A stretch of DNA of 64,000 nt, taken from the NCBI RefSeq assembly GCF_945859685.1, contig NC_079150.1:3036831-3100830 (forward strand), written 5' to 3'. Under the pieces are notes generated by a model, which did no database searches, was not told where the DNA came from, and saw nothing but the letters and a program-made list of their open reading frames with translations. The stretch's first letter is position 1; each line of letters opens with the position of its first letter. The stretch comes from Eupeodes corollae. Lineage: Eukaryota > Arthropoda > Insecta > Diptera > Syrphidae. Position numbers and translations under genes: made by a program. This document shows, piece by piece, positions 12,801-25,130 of this stretch.

Positions 12801-15800
12801 GAATTCGACGCATTGATCGATTCTTGATGCTCTGATTGCATTTTATCACTTGCATCTTCAATTTTTATCGCAATTGGAGGAATTTGAGTGTTTGTATCAA
12901 TATTAATATTATCCAGAGTGTTTGAAGCTTTTTTAGTGATATTAGTTTTTGTTTCCTGTAAAAATACATTGGTGATATTCTGATTTTCCTCTTTATCTGT
13001 CTTTGTTTCTATTTTTATTTCTTCTTTCACATTAATTTCTTTACATTTTTTTGTAATTCCTCTCGATGGCGTTTGCGTTTGCGTTTGCGTCTTTTTCTTT
13101 TTTTTATTTTTACTCCTTTTCTTCCCTTCTTTGTCAATTTCTTCTTTTTTCTTTGAATTTCTATGATAATGATGCAAATGAAAGTGTTGACGTCGATGAA
13201 TATTAGCTACGCCCAGAAAAGGCAGCGGAGGTGGTTTATCAGACTTTTTGTTAATTAAATTAGGCTTGAAGTTGCTCGTGAATTTAATATAGCTTAGATC
13301 CTTTGGTATTCGTTCTTTAACTAAACAACCATACTTTGGCACAACATTTGCATACAGTCTATCATTTTCCAACTGCAACCATTCATCATCGCCATCTACA
13401 TTATTTGTTGGTATTGAATGATCCCAATTACCGTTAACATTAGGTATATAACAATTATGAAATGCGTTTATATGAAATTTGGTTATTTGGTTTGTTTGAA
13501 TTTCATAGCGTTGCTTTGCTTCGCAAGCCGGATCTTCAACCACTTCGTATGTTGGAAAATTCATAAACATGGGCATCACTTGCTGATCTGAAGGTTCTTG
13601 TTGCTGTTGAGTTGGAGGAGTTGCTACCGTTTGTTGTTGCTGCTGTGCAATTGGCATTTTGTTTGGCCGATTTTTTTGCTCCGACTGAGATTTTATTATG
13701 GAGTGTTCTGCTTTAATTTCACTAGTTTCTTTTTCAAGATCTTCTTGCTCTTCATCTTTTTCTTGAGTTTCTTTAAGTTTTTTCTTTAATGTTGAGCTCT
13801 CTTGACAATTATTTTGATGAGATAAAATACCGTTTTTAGTTCTACTAGCTGCTTCTACAAACATGTGCAATGGATCGTTATCATCATCGAAATCAAGGTC
13901 AAATATTGACTTTGTTGGTAAATTTTGATTATTTGCCCCTATTTTCGTGGTCGTTGTCGTTGGAGGCAAGGCTGGTGATGTAACGGTAGAAACGGGTGCT
14001 GATTGCGTGTGATGATGTGGCAGAATAGAAGTAGGATGCGGCGACGACCTGGATGGTACTACTGGTAGTGCTGGTTGTTGTGGTGTTATAGGAAGTATAC
14101 TAACTGATATGACAGGTTCCTCATCATCCTCTTCATTTTTGATTGAATCAACGTTTTCTAGCAAATCAAGCGTATTTTCAGTTTCAACATTTACTGCAAC
14201 AGGAACTTCAGGTGGTATTTCGCGCAACGAACATGTACATGGAACGTCTTCACAAGTGTCCCAATCAATTTTCTGTTTATCAATTGGAGGTAACATGGCC
14301 ATTAATTCTTTTATTTGTTCTTCGATAGAGGAAATCATAGTAGTTGATGCATTCCCTTGACCATCCGCTTCTGTTTTCTTAATTATACCACGGGATTTTG
14401 TGTTCTTGTGCGAGGGCTCTGATGTATTTGTATCACTATCAGATTCATAGAGTTCATCTGCAAAGAGCTTAGTTCGTAAGAATTTTATGTGTTGTCAATA
14501 TAAACATACCTGCTGCTATGCTATTGTTAGATGCATTTTTTTCTGGTGTAGAACGAGCCGCAATTGACATTGTGGCATTTGTCGAATTAGCATCAAAAGT
14601 CCTTGGGGAATGCAAGGAAGGTTCTTAAAGAAAAAAATATTAGAATTATTAGATTTAGTTATATGTTCATGTAAAAAGAATCAAGAACTTACCGGAACAT
14701 GACGATTCAGGACGTGAAGTACCAAACCAATTCATTAATGTTGGAGATGAAGTTGCTGATGAACCTTTTTTGCGACTCTGAATATCGATCAGCAATTCTC
14801 TAGTAGTTTTGACTTTTTTATTCGAACCCAAAGCTGGACTCATAAGAAATTGGGTATTCAAACCAGCTGACTGTGCTAAAACGGAATCGACTCCCTTTGA
14901 CCCTTTTTTGCGGCCACGTTTCTTAGGTACTTTTTGTTCAACAACTGGTGGTGAAGTTGCATTGACATTGACAACAATTGGCATTACTGAGGAGTTAGGT
15001 GTTGAAGGTTTGCTACTTCTTGTAGAGGCATTTGGTTGCCGCGACTTCACATTGTATTCCTTAGATGAGTATCGATGTTGCTGTTGCTGCTGTTTTGATG
15101 CATTATTTATGACATCTTTGGGAAATTTGTTATCTTGTGGCGTTGATTTTTCATTGGAAGACTGTTTTTGGTGGTTTAATTGTCGTAAATCATCAACAGT
15201 TATCATACTTTCACTATCCTGATTAACAACATCAATTAAATCTAACTGCGATGTTCGACTATTAGAAGAACTCTCATTGGAATTCCGACTAAATGGATGA
15301 AATCCTAAAGTGGATGCTGTTGCCATACCACTACCAGCTCTGGTGTTATTTATTGCAACTCCATTACCCCCTCCATCCAAACCAGATGTTATTACAGACA
15401 TATTATTCTCTCCTCTTGTAGCGAGTAATCCCCCTGTTGATACAGTTGTTCCTCCTCCTCCTCCTCCTTTATAATAACTCGAACTAGATTCAACATCAAT
15501 GCCACCGGCAGAATTGAGTTTAAATTTTCCAGCAAAGGTTAAGTCACCGTCTGTTTTATCACGTTCAGTCGATGAATCAGCTTTTTGATTGTCTTCATTT
15601 GCAGTCGACTGGAATCGCTCTGTTCCATTACCACCACCAACACCAGATCCAGCTGGAAAAATGCTCATGGAGCTATTCGACAATGACAAATATTCTTGAA
15701 TGCCTGATATAGGAAAAGCAATACGCGAAGACTCGTCTATGGTTGGTTCAAAATGTTCCGACTCAATCAATTCACGTTCGTTGGAACGCTTTTTGTCTTT

Positions 15801-17122
15801 TCTTATTCTTTTATTGCTGCTGCTATTGCTGGATATTCCAATAGTCGTGCCAGAATTACAACCGCCATTAACCTTACTGCTAGTAGCTGTGGTTGTGGTA
15901 GTGCTGCTAACAATTTCAGTTGATCCCGCAAAATTAGAACTAGAATTCGAGTCGTGAAGGTCTATAGTTGACGTTACAATTTGATTTCGATTTGAGGGGT
16001 GATGAGGAGCCGAAAATCGTCCTGTTGCCATAGTGGTTTGCTCGTGTGAAAGATTCTCAAAAGCAATTGGGCTACTAGATTGATCCAAATATGTCATTAC
16101 TGGGGAGTTGCGCTCTTTTCGTTTCATAGATTTGTGTGTGCGTGGCGAAGTGACTCCAACAACTGTAGATTTAGCTATTCCTTGTGCTCCTGATGTTGAC
16201 GACGAAGGTAGCGATTGATTATGATCTTCATCAATAATAAACATTTTTCTTGCATTGGCTCTCGAAATCGATGGCAACACTTTAGGACTTAAAGCGGAGG
16301 AATTTGTTTGCTTGGGGGCGTTATGAACATTAAATCCTGTTATCAAATTTTTGAAACTCGTTGGATGCTTCACTTTATTTGATATTGTTGTTGCATTTGC
16401 AATTGTAGCTGGTGAACTATTATTTGTAACATTTCTATTGGTTGACTTACCAAGGGCACCATTCGATCTACTTCCTATTGCAGCAGCATTATCACCCCCT
16501 ATTCCTGCTGCAGATTTTTTATTAAATTTAAAATTGGCACTTGTTGTATTGCTGATGCTACCACTTCCACCCCCTGTTACTTGTGTTGTATTTGTTGTAG
16601 TTGTTGTTCGATTAAAATCAACACCAATCGAAGACAATGAATTATCAAATTGTTCGCCCAGCAACTGGGTGTTTGTGTTTGGCGAAACCGGTTGGGATAG
16701 ACTTAACAAAGATGACTTTGCCCCCTGCTGTGTTGAAGTTGCTTGTTGTGTAACCGATGATGTAACACTGGTACTAGTACCACCAACTTCTGATTGCGCA
16801 TGCGACGTAATTCCAAACATTTCCCTCCATTTTTTGAGTAGATTTTTAGCTCGTATCGCAAGGATATTGCTTTTGTTTCGTCGACGCAGTTGGTTGATGT
16901 GCTTTGCGAGTCTGGTGGTTTCCAATTGTTCTTTTGTAATCGTTGCTCCTTCAAGCGCTGATATAACTGCAAGAACTGTATCCATGTTAACGACCTGAAA
17001 TTGTAAAGCTGTATCATAAAGGGCTGCATCTTACCAACAAAAAAAAAAATACTCACATCATAGTTTAGGTCTAGCGCTTCTGTTAATCGAACCGTCAAAT
17101 CAAGAATCAATTTGTTGCTCAT
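9899..17122 (-). CDS. MED26: Mediator complex subunit 26 (MED26)
   Basis: MED26 links Mediator to the RNA polymerase II elongation machinery in the nucleus. Four coding exons join in frame: 17122-17057, 16994-14693, 14623-14510 and 14457-9899 (introns of 62, 69 and 52 nt), giving 2346 aa. Residues 1 to about 83 form the TFIIS N-terminal/LW-type helical domain: LNYDVVNMDTVLAVISALEG, then LAKHINQLRRRNK and LLKKWREMFG. A conserved middle block, EEQIKELMAMLPPIDKQKID, lies at about 873-892, and a second with ITKFHINAFHNCYIP at about 1150-1170. The last 30 residues, including FKEWHEVLQLRSYNDE and LPYVVIE, match the MED26 C-terminal domain that anchors it in Mediator. Between them lie Asn/Ser/Thr-rich, poly-Gln, strongly acidic (about 1615-1660) and poly-Ser (about 1984-2005) stretches. 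The start at 17122 directly precedes the domain and the frame closes upstream. It is much longer than the roughly 1500 aa I recall for Drosophila MED26. Confidence 0.95.
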
Positions 17123-17575
17123 TTAAAAAAAGTGTTGTATTATGTGTGCGGTTAAGGTAATTATAACCTTTTGAGCCTAATATGACTCAAACCTTATTTT
17201 TTTAAGAACGTTTTTCCCTCCTTCCTTCCCTTCTGACTGCTTTTCTTAATTTCTCCCCTGCCTTAATCTTTATCAACCTTCCCTTTTGCTGAAAATGGAC
17301 GATGGAATGTTATATAAAGCTCGATTAGGAGCTTTATGGTTTCCTTCCAGTTTTGTCTCTCTAAAGTAAAAATATGAATAAACTAATATTATTCGTTTCA
17401 TTTTTTTTAATTAAAAGAAATAAATGTTTCAGTACATGGTATTTTCATTTTGTTATTTTGTTTTTAAAATTAAAACTTTTCACTTAAACTTGCAGAGTCG
17501 GTTTATATTAAACTCCTTTTAAATATGTAACGGGCGTTTTTTAGACGTGTAGTTTTCAATCTGGCGCTACTTATT
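17123..17575. other. Upstream region of MED26
   Basis: Presumed 5' UTR and promoter side of the minus-strand MED26 gene. There is a small perfect hairpin, ATAAAGCTC/GAGCTTTAT with a 6-nt loop (17314-17337), overlapping a TATATAAA-like word on the plus strand. No start site can be assigned with confidence. Confidence 0.35.
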
Positions 17576-18065
17576 TCCTCAAATGGATACGCCAATTAGA
17601 ACATTGTATTTGAATTGATGATAATTCTTACGTGTATGTTGACACATGAGTACATCCTCACAAAGCCATTGTTTGGAGTGCTCTATGGGCAGAGGGAATA
17701 GTTTTTCAAAGATGAAGCCGTTCATAATGTTACATTCAATGTCGAACACTATAAAGCCTGAGTTAGTGGATGTTTATTTGGACGAGTTTAGGTTTTAGCA
17801 AGACGGCGCTATGCCATGTTAACAACGAAACAATCAATTTATTGAAGGAAGCTTCTGGTAAGCGCATTATCTCGAGTCTTAGACTTGTGGCGTGGGTTAC
17901 CCTCAAGATCGGGAGATTTAACACCGCTAGACTTTATTGTGTGGGGTTATTTGAAGTCGCTTGGATATGGAATAGTATATACGGCTCGTTATTGCTGACA
18001 TATGATCCCAAATGCTATCAAAAGTGGTCGAAAATATAGCCATGGCGGCCACTTCTTCGGAATAC
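17575..18065 (+). pseudogene. mariner-like transposase remnant
   Basis: Across shifting frames the plus strand keeps the C-terminal half of a mariner-superfamily transposase. The order is YVYVDT, VWSALWAEGIVF, a catalytic-Asp block like FQQDGAMPC (about 17800), then NETINLLKEASGKRIIS. A GDLTPLDFIVWGYLKSL-like block (about 17905-17965) holds the last acidic site. Several frameshifts and stops make it non-functional. The same family left another remnant at 38106-38830. Confidence 0.75.
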
Positions 18066-19415
18066 TTTTAAAATATAATGATGAACCCTTAAATTTATAA
18101 CAAAGATAAATTCTAGGTTATAACATTAAGTGCTTTTTATCTCTTCTTAAAAACTACACTTCTTAAAAAACACCCCTTCAATACTATAAGTACATTAATG
18201 TAAGACCTGAAGACGTCTGATTGGTTGTTTATTTTTGCTAGCACCATTTTATTCTTGATTAATGTAAAAACTTCAATGGATTTTAAAAAGGAAATAATTG
18301 AGTCCTTGAGCTTCCGCGAAAAAGGTTTTCAAATTTTAGAAAGGTTTTAAGTTTATATCTTCAAACGTTTCCGGTGGAACTTTTGCCGTAAAAAAAATGA
18401 AAACTGAACTAAAAGTTAAAACGAAAAACATGAAGATTTACTTTTTCCTACTTTTTTTACTCTGCAAACGAACTGACTTTAAACAACCGTTTATAATTGT
18501 TTAAAGAGAAAAATTCTATGATTAAGTTAAAGGCTTATTTCTCACTGAAGTAAGCTAATACGGTAATTTGTACTTGATGTAATAAGTTAACTGCATTTCC
18601 CCAATTTTCTAGAAATAAAATTAATTACTCTGATTCTGAAGCAAAAATAAAAAGTTTCATATTTAAATTTGACAAAATTTAATTTTCTGTGTACAAATAT
18701 TAATTAAATGAGTAGATAAATCTTTGATCAGTTTTGTGTTTCAAAGAAAAGGTTTTTTATTTTCAAGACCCCTATATATATTCTTTTACAATTTTTGCGG
18801 TTTGAAAAATGGTTCTATTCTACTTAACCGTATGTGCTATAGATTATGAGGCAAATAACAAAAGAAATTTATCAGGTAAGATATCTACACTGATGGCAAT
18901 GAAAAGAAAAAAACTGGAATTTAGATCGCAATATATATCCGAATTCAAAATCATAATAAAAATCAAAATAACTGAAAAACAACACCCCCATCATGAAGTT
19001 GAAGTTCGTCTAAAATAAAGGGAAGAAAGTAATGGAAAGATGATACCCATTTAGCGTTTCTATTCAAAGATTATTTTTGAAAAAAAAACTCCAAAATGAC
19101 TTGGTTTCCCAACTCATTAAAAAATATTTAATAATGTTTTTGTTTGTGATTATTTCTGTATAATTTTTCATCCATTGCGAATAACTTAACAACCAAAATG
19201 ACAAACAATCTGTAACGTTACAAGTTTGATAGTGACATAGCATGCCACGATGTTACTATATTTAAATTTTCAGGCGTATATAAAGAGGATTCCATCCATT
19301 TTTGCAGGATTAAAAATTGCTTTTTAAGGAATTTACACTCATTAAAAAATCTTTCAAGGATAGCTAGCTTTTTGGCACTGCAGGTATTGCATAATGAAAC
19401 AATACTACTTGTATA
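18066..19415. other. AT-rich spacer, nothing recognised
   Basis: No coding signal or repeat that I can name. A GTATATAAAG word at about 19276 resembles a TATA box, but no associated gene is visible downstream. Confidence 0.4.
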
Positions 19416-19428
19416 TTAACTCTTTCCG

Positions 19429-19528
19429 GGCCGTTGGTATGAAAACCGTACTACCTATTTTAAAATTTGTGTATGCTTGGCCGTTAGTATGAAAACCGTA
19501 CTACCTATTTTATAATTTTTGTATGCTT
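19429..19528 (+). repeat. 50-bp tandem duplication
   Basis: Two adjoining 50-bp copies (19429-19478 and 19479-19528) share GTATGAAAACCGTACTACCT and differ at only a few positions. They lie just inside the left inverted repeat of the TTAA element and include part of that repeat (GGCC). Confidence 0.9.
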
Positions 19529-19529
19529 T

Positions 19530-19982
19530 AATGTCCTCTCTCGAGCATGTAAAATCACCATCTATAAGACACTCATCATCCCGGTTCTCATTTATGGCGC
19601 TGAGGCCTGGACCCTGTCGAAGAAAGATGAGAGCGTCTTAGGATGCTTCGAGAGAAAAATTCTTCGGGTGATTTTTGGTCCCGTACGCATAGATGGAGAA
19701 TGGAGGAGAAGATATAACGACGAACTGTACGGGCTGTACAGCTCTACAGCGACACGTAGAGCGGATGGACATCAACGCTCCAGCCCGGAAGGTCTTCGAA
19801 TCCAATCCCGAGGGACGGCGCAGTAGAGGAAGACCGCGACTCAGGTGGGAGAGGACCTCAACCAACTTGGCGTGCGAAACTGGAGACAGCTAGCTAGGGA
19901 CCGAGCTGGCTGGAGACGCTTGTTGGTTGAGGCCCAGGTCTGCCCCGGACTGTAGCGCCACCTTAAGTAAGTAAGTAAGTAA
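19530..19982 (+). pseudogene. 3' end of an RTE-like LINE with GTAA tail
   Basis: Frames on the plus strand give KTLIIPVLIYGAEAWTLSKK, FERKILRVIFGPVRIDGEW, RRRYNDELYGLY, then HVERMDINAPARKVFE, EGRRSRGRPRLRWE and NWRQLARDRAGWRRLL. This is the C-terminal region of the LINE family also seen at 1-1428. It ends with four GTAA units (about 19964-19982), a short 3' microsatellite of the kind such LINEs carry. Frameshifts make it non-coding. It is extremely 5'-truncated and lies within the TTAA element. Confidence 0.85.
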
Positions 19983-20156
19983 TGTGCAATGGTATAAACT
20001 AAATACCTTGTTTCTATTAAAATTAAAAACAATGCCTATAAAAAAAATATGTTTTGAGTGAGAGAGATAATTTTTATAATAACAGGACTTAAATAAAGTT
20101 ATTTTTACAAAAAGGTCGCTTAATTGTTTGTATAGTAGTGGCCCGGAAAGAGTTAA

Positions 20157-20790
20157 AAAAAAGATGAAAGTAATCAATATCATATTTAAGAATATAGGAT
20201 CTCTGTCGTCTCTCGCTCTCCGTTAAAATAAATTGGATTTTTGTTATAAATTTTGAAAAGCTAATTAATATATTTGTATTTTTATGGACATCATTTTATT
20301 TTCATCCTCTACTTTTGGTTTGACTTCATTCAACCAAATTAAAGTGCAAAAACATGTGGTAATGTTTTGTTTGTAATTTTACTACCGACCGGTAACATCT
20401 GATTTGTTTGGTGTTTAGAAATAATTCAAATGGTGCAGCTTAACTCAGAGCTGCAGTTGAGTTTCATTTGATTGATATTTGATTTGATATTTTAGATGAG
20501 CGTGAGCCACGGAAAAACCTTTAATAATATAATTTTTACTATTAAATACAATTTATTATAGTCCGTTAAAATGTTATGTTGTAGTTTGCAACTAGATGCT
20601 AACTGGGCATTCAAATTAAATAGTTTAATATTGGACGCTTAGTTCTCTGAAATGGCCCACAAATCGACTTAATAATAAACTTCTTATCTTAAACATATGT
20701 TATATTTATATAGAGACAAAATTTGTATATACATTTGTTATTATCTGCAGGTTAACTCCCTAAAAATGTTTTGCTATAGTTTTCTTACAC
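20157..20790. other. AT-rich spacer, nothing recognised
   Basis: No open frame or repeat signal worth naming in this stretch. Confidence 0.4.
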
Positions 20791-20794
20791 AATT

Positions 20795-20953
20795 CGAATA
20801 AATAAGGTGGCGCAACAGCCCGTAGGGTCTAGTGACTTACAACTATCAACCATTCTTCCGGGCGAATCATGTCAGGGATGGAGATGACCTACAGTTTGAT
20901 GCCGAATCAAGACCTCTAGACAGTCCTACACACTAACCAAAACGCAACGGGTA
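20795..20953 (-). mobile_element. SINE copy 1 (internally deleted)
   Basis: In minus orientation this shares the 3' end of the family (complement of GGTGGCGCAACAG), the CTAGTGACTTACAACT block, the GTCAGGGATGGA block and the 5' tip (ending CGGGTAC). About 100 bases in the middle are missing compared with 59413-59726. See that copy for the family description. Confidence 0.8.
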
Positions 20954-21164
20954 CACTGATATTATTTTAAAGAGATAAATGGAATTGTTTTATTTTCATG
21001 CATAGATATGGTGATATTTTAACTTAATGAAACATATGAATAATTATTAAAATGATGATTTTGTCAACTTATAATCTTGAGTAAATAAAAAGGTATTTGC
21101 AATTTTATGCATTTAGAAGATTCCAACTAAAAAATGTTCATTAAAAAAAAAAGTGCAAAAGGAA

Positions 21165-21575
21165 TGTGCCCTTACTAAAAAAAATAAACACGCAGAAGCG
21201 GATGTTTTGCCCTATAAGAGGCGACCCAAAACGTTATGATATCGTGGGCTCAGGAAAACATTCAACTTTAATGGCATTTCTAGCAAGACAACGACCCCAA
21301 CCATACGCTAGGCAAAAAAAGCTCCGACTTCAACAAAAAAAAAATTGAAAGTTATGGAGTGGCCTTCTCAACCACCAGATTTAAGTCCTATTGAGAACCT
21401 GGAATGAGGTGAAGGTTGAGGTTATCAAGCACCTTTTAATACAGCGTATTTATGGAAAATTATCCAAGAAGTGCAGTATTCGAAGTATTCGATTCCAGAA
21501 AAAAGTGCCAGAAGTTGTTTGATTCTATGCCAAATGGAATAAATGCATTGTTAACAAATAAAGATTCTGCGTTGC
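21165..21575 (+). pseudogene. Tc1-like transposase remnant
   Basis: The plus strand keeps degraded Tc1 blocks: a FLQDNDPNHT-like catalytic-Asp motif (about 21275-21305), MEWPSQPPDLSPIENLE with the catalytic Glu (about 21355-21405), and an IPEKSARSC/DSMPN-like C-terminus near 21500. Frameshifts and stops separate them. No terminal repeats were identified. Confidence 0.7.
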
Positions 21576-21601
21576 TATTTTTGTAACCAGCTTATTGAGA
21601 A

Positions 21602-21940
21602 GCCTAACGGCTGAAACACAAACACGCTTCACCTTAGGCTTCGTCTGCGTTACGATGGGCCTGCTTCAAATGACATTTCTATAATAACCATTGGGAATCC
21701 CTCCAAAAGCAAGTGTATTTTGTTAGTTGACTTTTTTTACAGCTGTAAAGCTTGCAGACAAAGTAAATGTTCAGCAAATTTGAACTAGAGCTTCCGTTTG
21801 GAGTCACATTGCGTTCTTTTCCTTACGATTGTCAAACGAAACGTGGGGTCAAAGCTTCAATGTGGTAGTATGCATTGAATTCCTATTGCTGAACTCGTAA
21901 ACGTCAGGCGAAGCGTGTTTGTGCTTCAGCCATAAAGCTT
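21602..21940. mobile_element. Inverted-repeat element (MITE-like)
   Basis: A 22-bp arm at 21609-21630 (GGCTGAAACACAAACACGCT and two more bases) pairs with 21910-21931 with one mismatch, and pairing continues imperfectly on either side. The arms are about 280 bp apart and there is no coding sequence between them. This has the form of a small non-autonomous DNA transposon; the family and target-site duplication are not clear. Confidence 0.55.
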
Positions 21941-21944
21941 TTCC

Positions 21945-24900
21945 ATACTCCTTTAAGTTTTTCAAAATACTATATAAATCTAATATTTGGCTAGTAAAAA
22001 TACTACACTCAATATTACCAAAAAAATAAGGGAGTGTTGCTCTTATTTTGGCCATAAACTGCATAAACAATCTAAAAATAATGTTCTCCATAAAAATTTC
22101 ATGTATGGCATCACTGAAACAAAAAAATAGGATCAAAATATCGGATGTTTTACTTGAAAAAGTGAAACTTAAAATATGTACCTATTATTTGTTTACAATT
22201 TATTTATTTTTAATAAAAAAGAGTTCTGTTTGCTAAAAGTCAATTTTGCTATATTTATTAAAACTTCGAAGCGAAAACGACAATTTTTTCCGAATTCATA
22301 TGACCAGGAACCCATAGTTTTCTTTTGTATATGACTCTGGGAAACAATGTACATTTTGACTAGGAGATAGAATTTGGTAATTCAAGAACCGTTTCCTCAA
22401 CAAAACTCTTCTGGTAGATGAACACCGAAGAAAGTCATTAACATCATAACAATTTTAAAATAATATTAAATTTACGTAGGTACAAGAAAATGTGCGTGGA
22501 ATGACATGGACATTTTCTAACGAACGACACTCTATTAAAGGCTTTGTGGGCAAATTTATATACACCTTTTTCAATTTAAATTCCTTAATTGCAGAAAAGC
22601 TTGCCAACAAAAAATCTAGTCAAACATATGGAAAAAGTCAGGCAAGAACAGGCCTCGAGAAGCAACAAACGTGCCAGAACAATCTTAAATTTTTTAGATG
22701 ACGTTTGACTCGAAATGATTGAAAGCGTGCGAAACCAGCTGATCTAGTTTAACCGTAAAAATAAAATAACAAAGATTCCTCTTAAATCATTAGTGTTTCA
22801 AAATTAAAATAAAGGTGATCCAAATTAATTTTTCATTTCGTCTTGTATTGGTTTAGATATGTCGAAGGTATTATAATTAACTCATTTTTGTTTTAGGAAT
22901 TCCCAATTTTATGTGTGTAACAATTTATTGAAAATTAAAGAAACCATTATTTATGGAAGAGAAGAGAAAATGTTGTAACGAGACCAATTCCTAGCGATAA
23001 TACGAAATGAAAAAGATTAACATTGTAAAATGTTTACCATTTTTTTGTCATTTTATTCGGAGACGATTCCTGCAGCTCTACGATCTACGAGAATGAAATT
23101 GAATCAAAAATCGAAACAACACCGTCTTGAAATGACAAAAGTAAATCGCGAGCACCACGCACATCACATCACTTATCGGCAACATAAATTTGACAATTTT
23201 CCTTTTTATTATACTTTTGCGTTGTTGTTGCCTGCTGTTTTGCTAATAACTTGAACGAAACGATGATAAAAATAATAAATAAAAAGAAACGAAACGAAAT
23301 ACCACCACAGACGTCCGCACACAATCAATCTTCTTTGCTGACATAAGGAGTAAGGTGTGGGAATAAGATAGAGAAATTAGGTGATAGAGAAATAAAATTG
23401 TTAAAAATGCAAAGGGTTGTAAGTCTTAATGAAATGATATTTTGTTAGATTCTTGCACATTTCTAACAATATCATTCATAAAAATCTGGTCTGATAAATT
23501 TCAAATTAAAACATATAACAATTCGCAGTAAATGGAGCTTCAGATAATTGAATAAAAGAAAAAAATAATAAAAGTCACACTCACTCATTTCATTTAAAAT
23601 AGGGGCAGTAAATCGAAATCGCACTCTTTCACAAAATTTCAATTCACATAAAATTATAAACAGAAAGCATACATCAGCTATCGCACACTGGAAATTCTAC
23701 TTGAGACAAATTTAACATCACATTATCTTTCTCTTTCACAATCGTTTCATTTAACCTACAATACGACTACGACATGATGCGAGAGGGAGAGCAAGAATAG
23801 GGAAAAAGTAAACATTTCTCTACTCTCTTTCATATGTCCGATTTTGTTGGTAGTATTTGGCAGCCCAGCCATGGCCATTGCACACGGTTGCTGAATGCTG
23901 TATTAGTTGTCATCCTTGTCAACTTGGAGGAGACTTCATCGTTTTCTTCTCTGTGCGAGTGCGAGGCGAGCTGCGAGTGTTCGAGTAACGAGCTACGAGT
24001 ACGACTCTGCGCAGCTATTTTATGTCGTTGGATGAATTGGAATTGGTTAACTTGACTTAAGACGAAACGTCCTAAAGATTTTTCTCTTCACACACAGTCC
24101 CCACTAGAAAACTTGCTTTTTCCACATTCAGACGAAAGAATATAATTTATCTTTTTATAGTGTTAAAAAAAAACATGTACCGAAACAATATTCATACTCA
24201 TATCTTGTTAAAAATTACCGTAAATATATATAAATTTATTTAAGGGGATTTTTTAATTGTTATCAAAGGCGGTTGTAGAAGAGAGAAGAAATTCTTTTTT
24301 TTTTATTTTACGGCGAGATTTCTATTAATTTCGCTTTTTGGCTGTTTGTTAACTCGTCTCGTGCGAAACAGTTTATCGCGTAATGGCGGACGTGAAATTT
24401 ACACAACCCATCCAGCCAGGCAGTTTCGTTGCATTCCTTCGAAAAGAAGAAATGTAACTACACAGAAATAGCCAACACAGAGTAGTACATTTTTTACGTG
24501 TTCCATTTCCATTTGGGGAATGAGAAACTGAAACGATTTGTGTTATGGCAACTGTGGAATTAAGTGGAATTATAAGAGATTATAGGCCCGTTTGTAAGCT
24601 TGACTCTTTTACAAAAACAAAAATGTCCTATTCCGATCAATACTTTTAATCCACAATTAGAGCCAGATTGGATGTAATTCATTCTAATTCTCCATTAAAT
24701 CTTAATGATTTACTATACAAATAAGGAAATACACAGGTTCAAGCCACAGCACCGACTCAAACAAACCTAAATCCATATGGAAATGGTCCTATGAACACAT
24801 CTTTAAGCTGCACACACACAACAAAAACATAAAACCTAAGATTTATGTACGGAAGCGTTTTTCTTTTTTAGCTCAAATCAGGAAAATGAAAGTGTCAAAA

Positions 24901-25100
24901 CAACGATGTGTTTTCCGTTTTTGCTAAGATATATCAGATCAATCGGTTTGTGTTTCTTTTTTTAATCAGAGTTAGCTCGGAGCGTGGTCTATGACCTCAG
25001 AATAAAATGATCGAACGAAATGGAGTAAAAAGCTGCGCAAGCATTATATATACATTTAGTAAATATACATATATACAATGGCGCATGGTTGACTTAAGTT
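21945..25100. other. Long spacer, possible upstream regulatory DNA of the next gene
   Basis: No coding gene recognised. About 23740-24060 and 24300-24440 are less AT-rich than their surroundings and contain GAGAG/CTCTC-rich tracts of the kind found near insect promoters. These could be 5' UTR exons or control regions of the CACHD1 gene that starts at 27393, but nothing proves it. Confidence 0.3.
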
Positions 25101-25130
25101 TTTGACAGTTTACTTCTCCAATGTGTTTCA

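Larger units (their letters stand above)
19416..20156. mobile_element. piggyBac-like TTAA element enclosing a LINE tail
   Basis: A perfect 13-bp inverted repeat CTCTTTCCGGGCC (19420-19432) and its complement (20140-20152) is flanked on each side by TTAA (19416-19419 and 20153-20156). TTAA target sites with short inverted repeats are the hallmark of piggyBac-type transposons. Inside the left end a 50-bp block is directly duplicated (19429-19478 and 19479-19528, few differences). No transposase is present; the interior is the 3' end of a LINE (19530-19982). It is a non-autonomous element, either hit by a LINE insertion or carrying LINE sequence. Confidence 0.75.

Noticed and set aside
16351..16998. 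215-codon plus-strand frame antisense to MED26 exon 2
   Set aside because: It is the hydrophobic mirror image of Ser/Thr/Asn-rich codons of the sense protein; no family resemblance and the opposite strand has conserved domains with matching splice sites.
17314..17337. Hairpin ATAAAGCTC/GAGCTTTAT as a terminator or regulator
   Set aside because: Eukaryotic context, upstream of MED26 with no known role for such a small hairpin.
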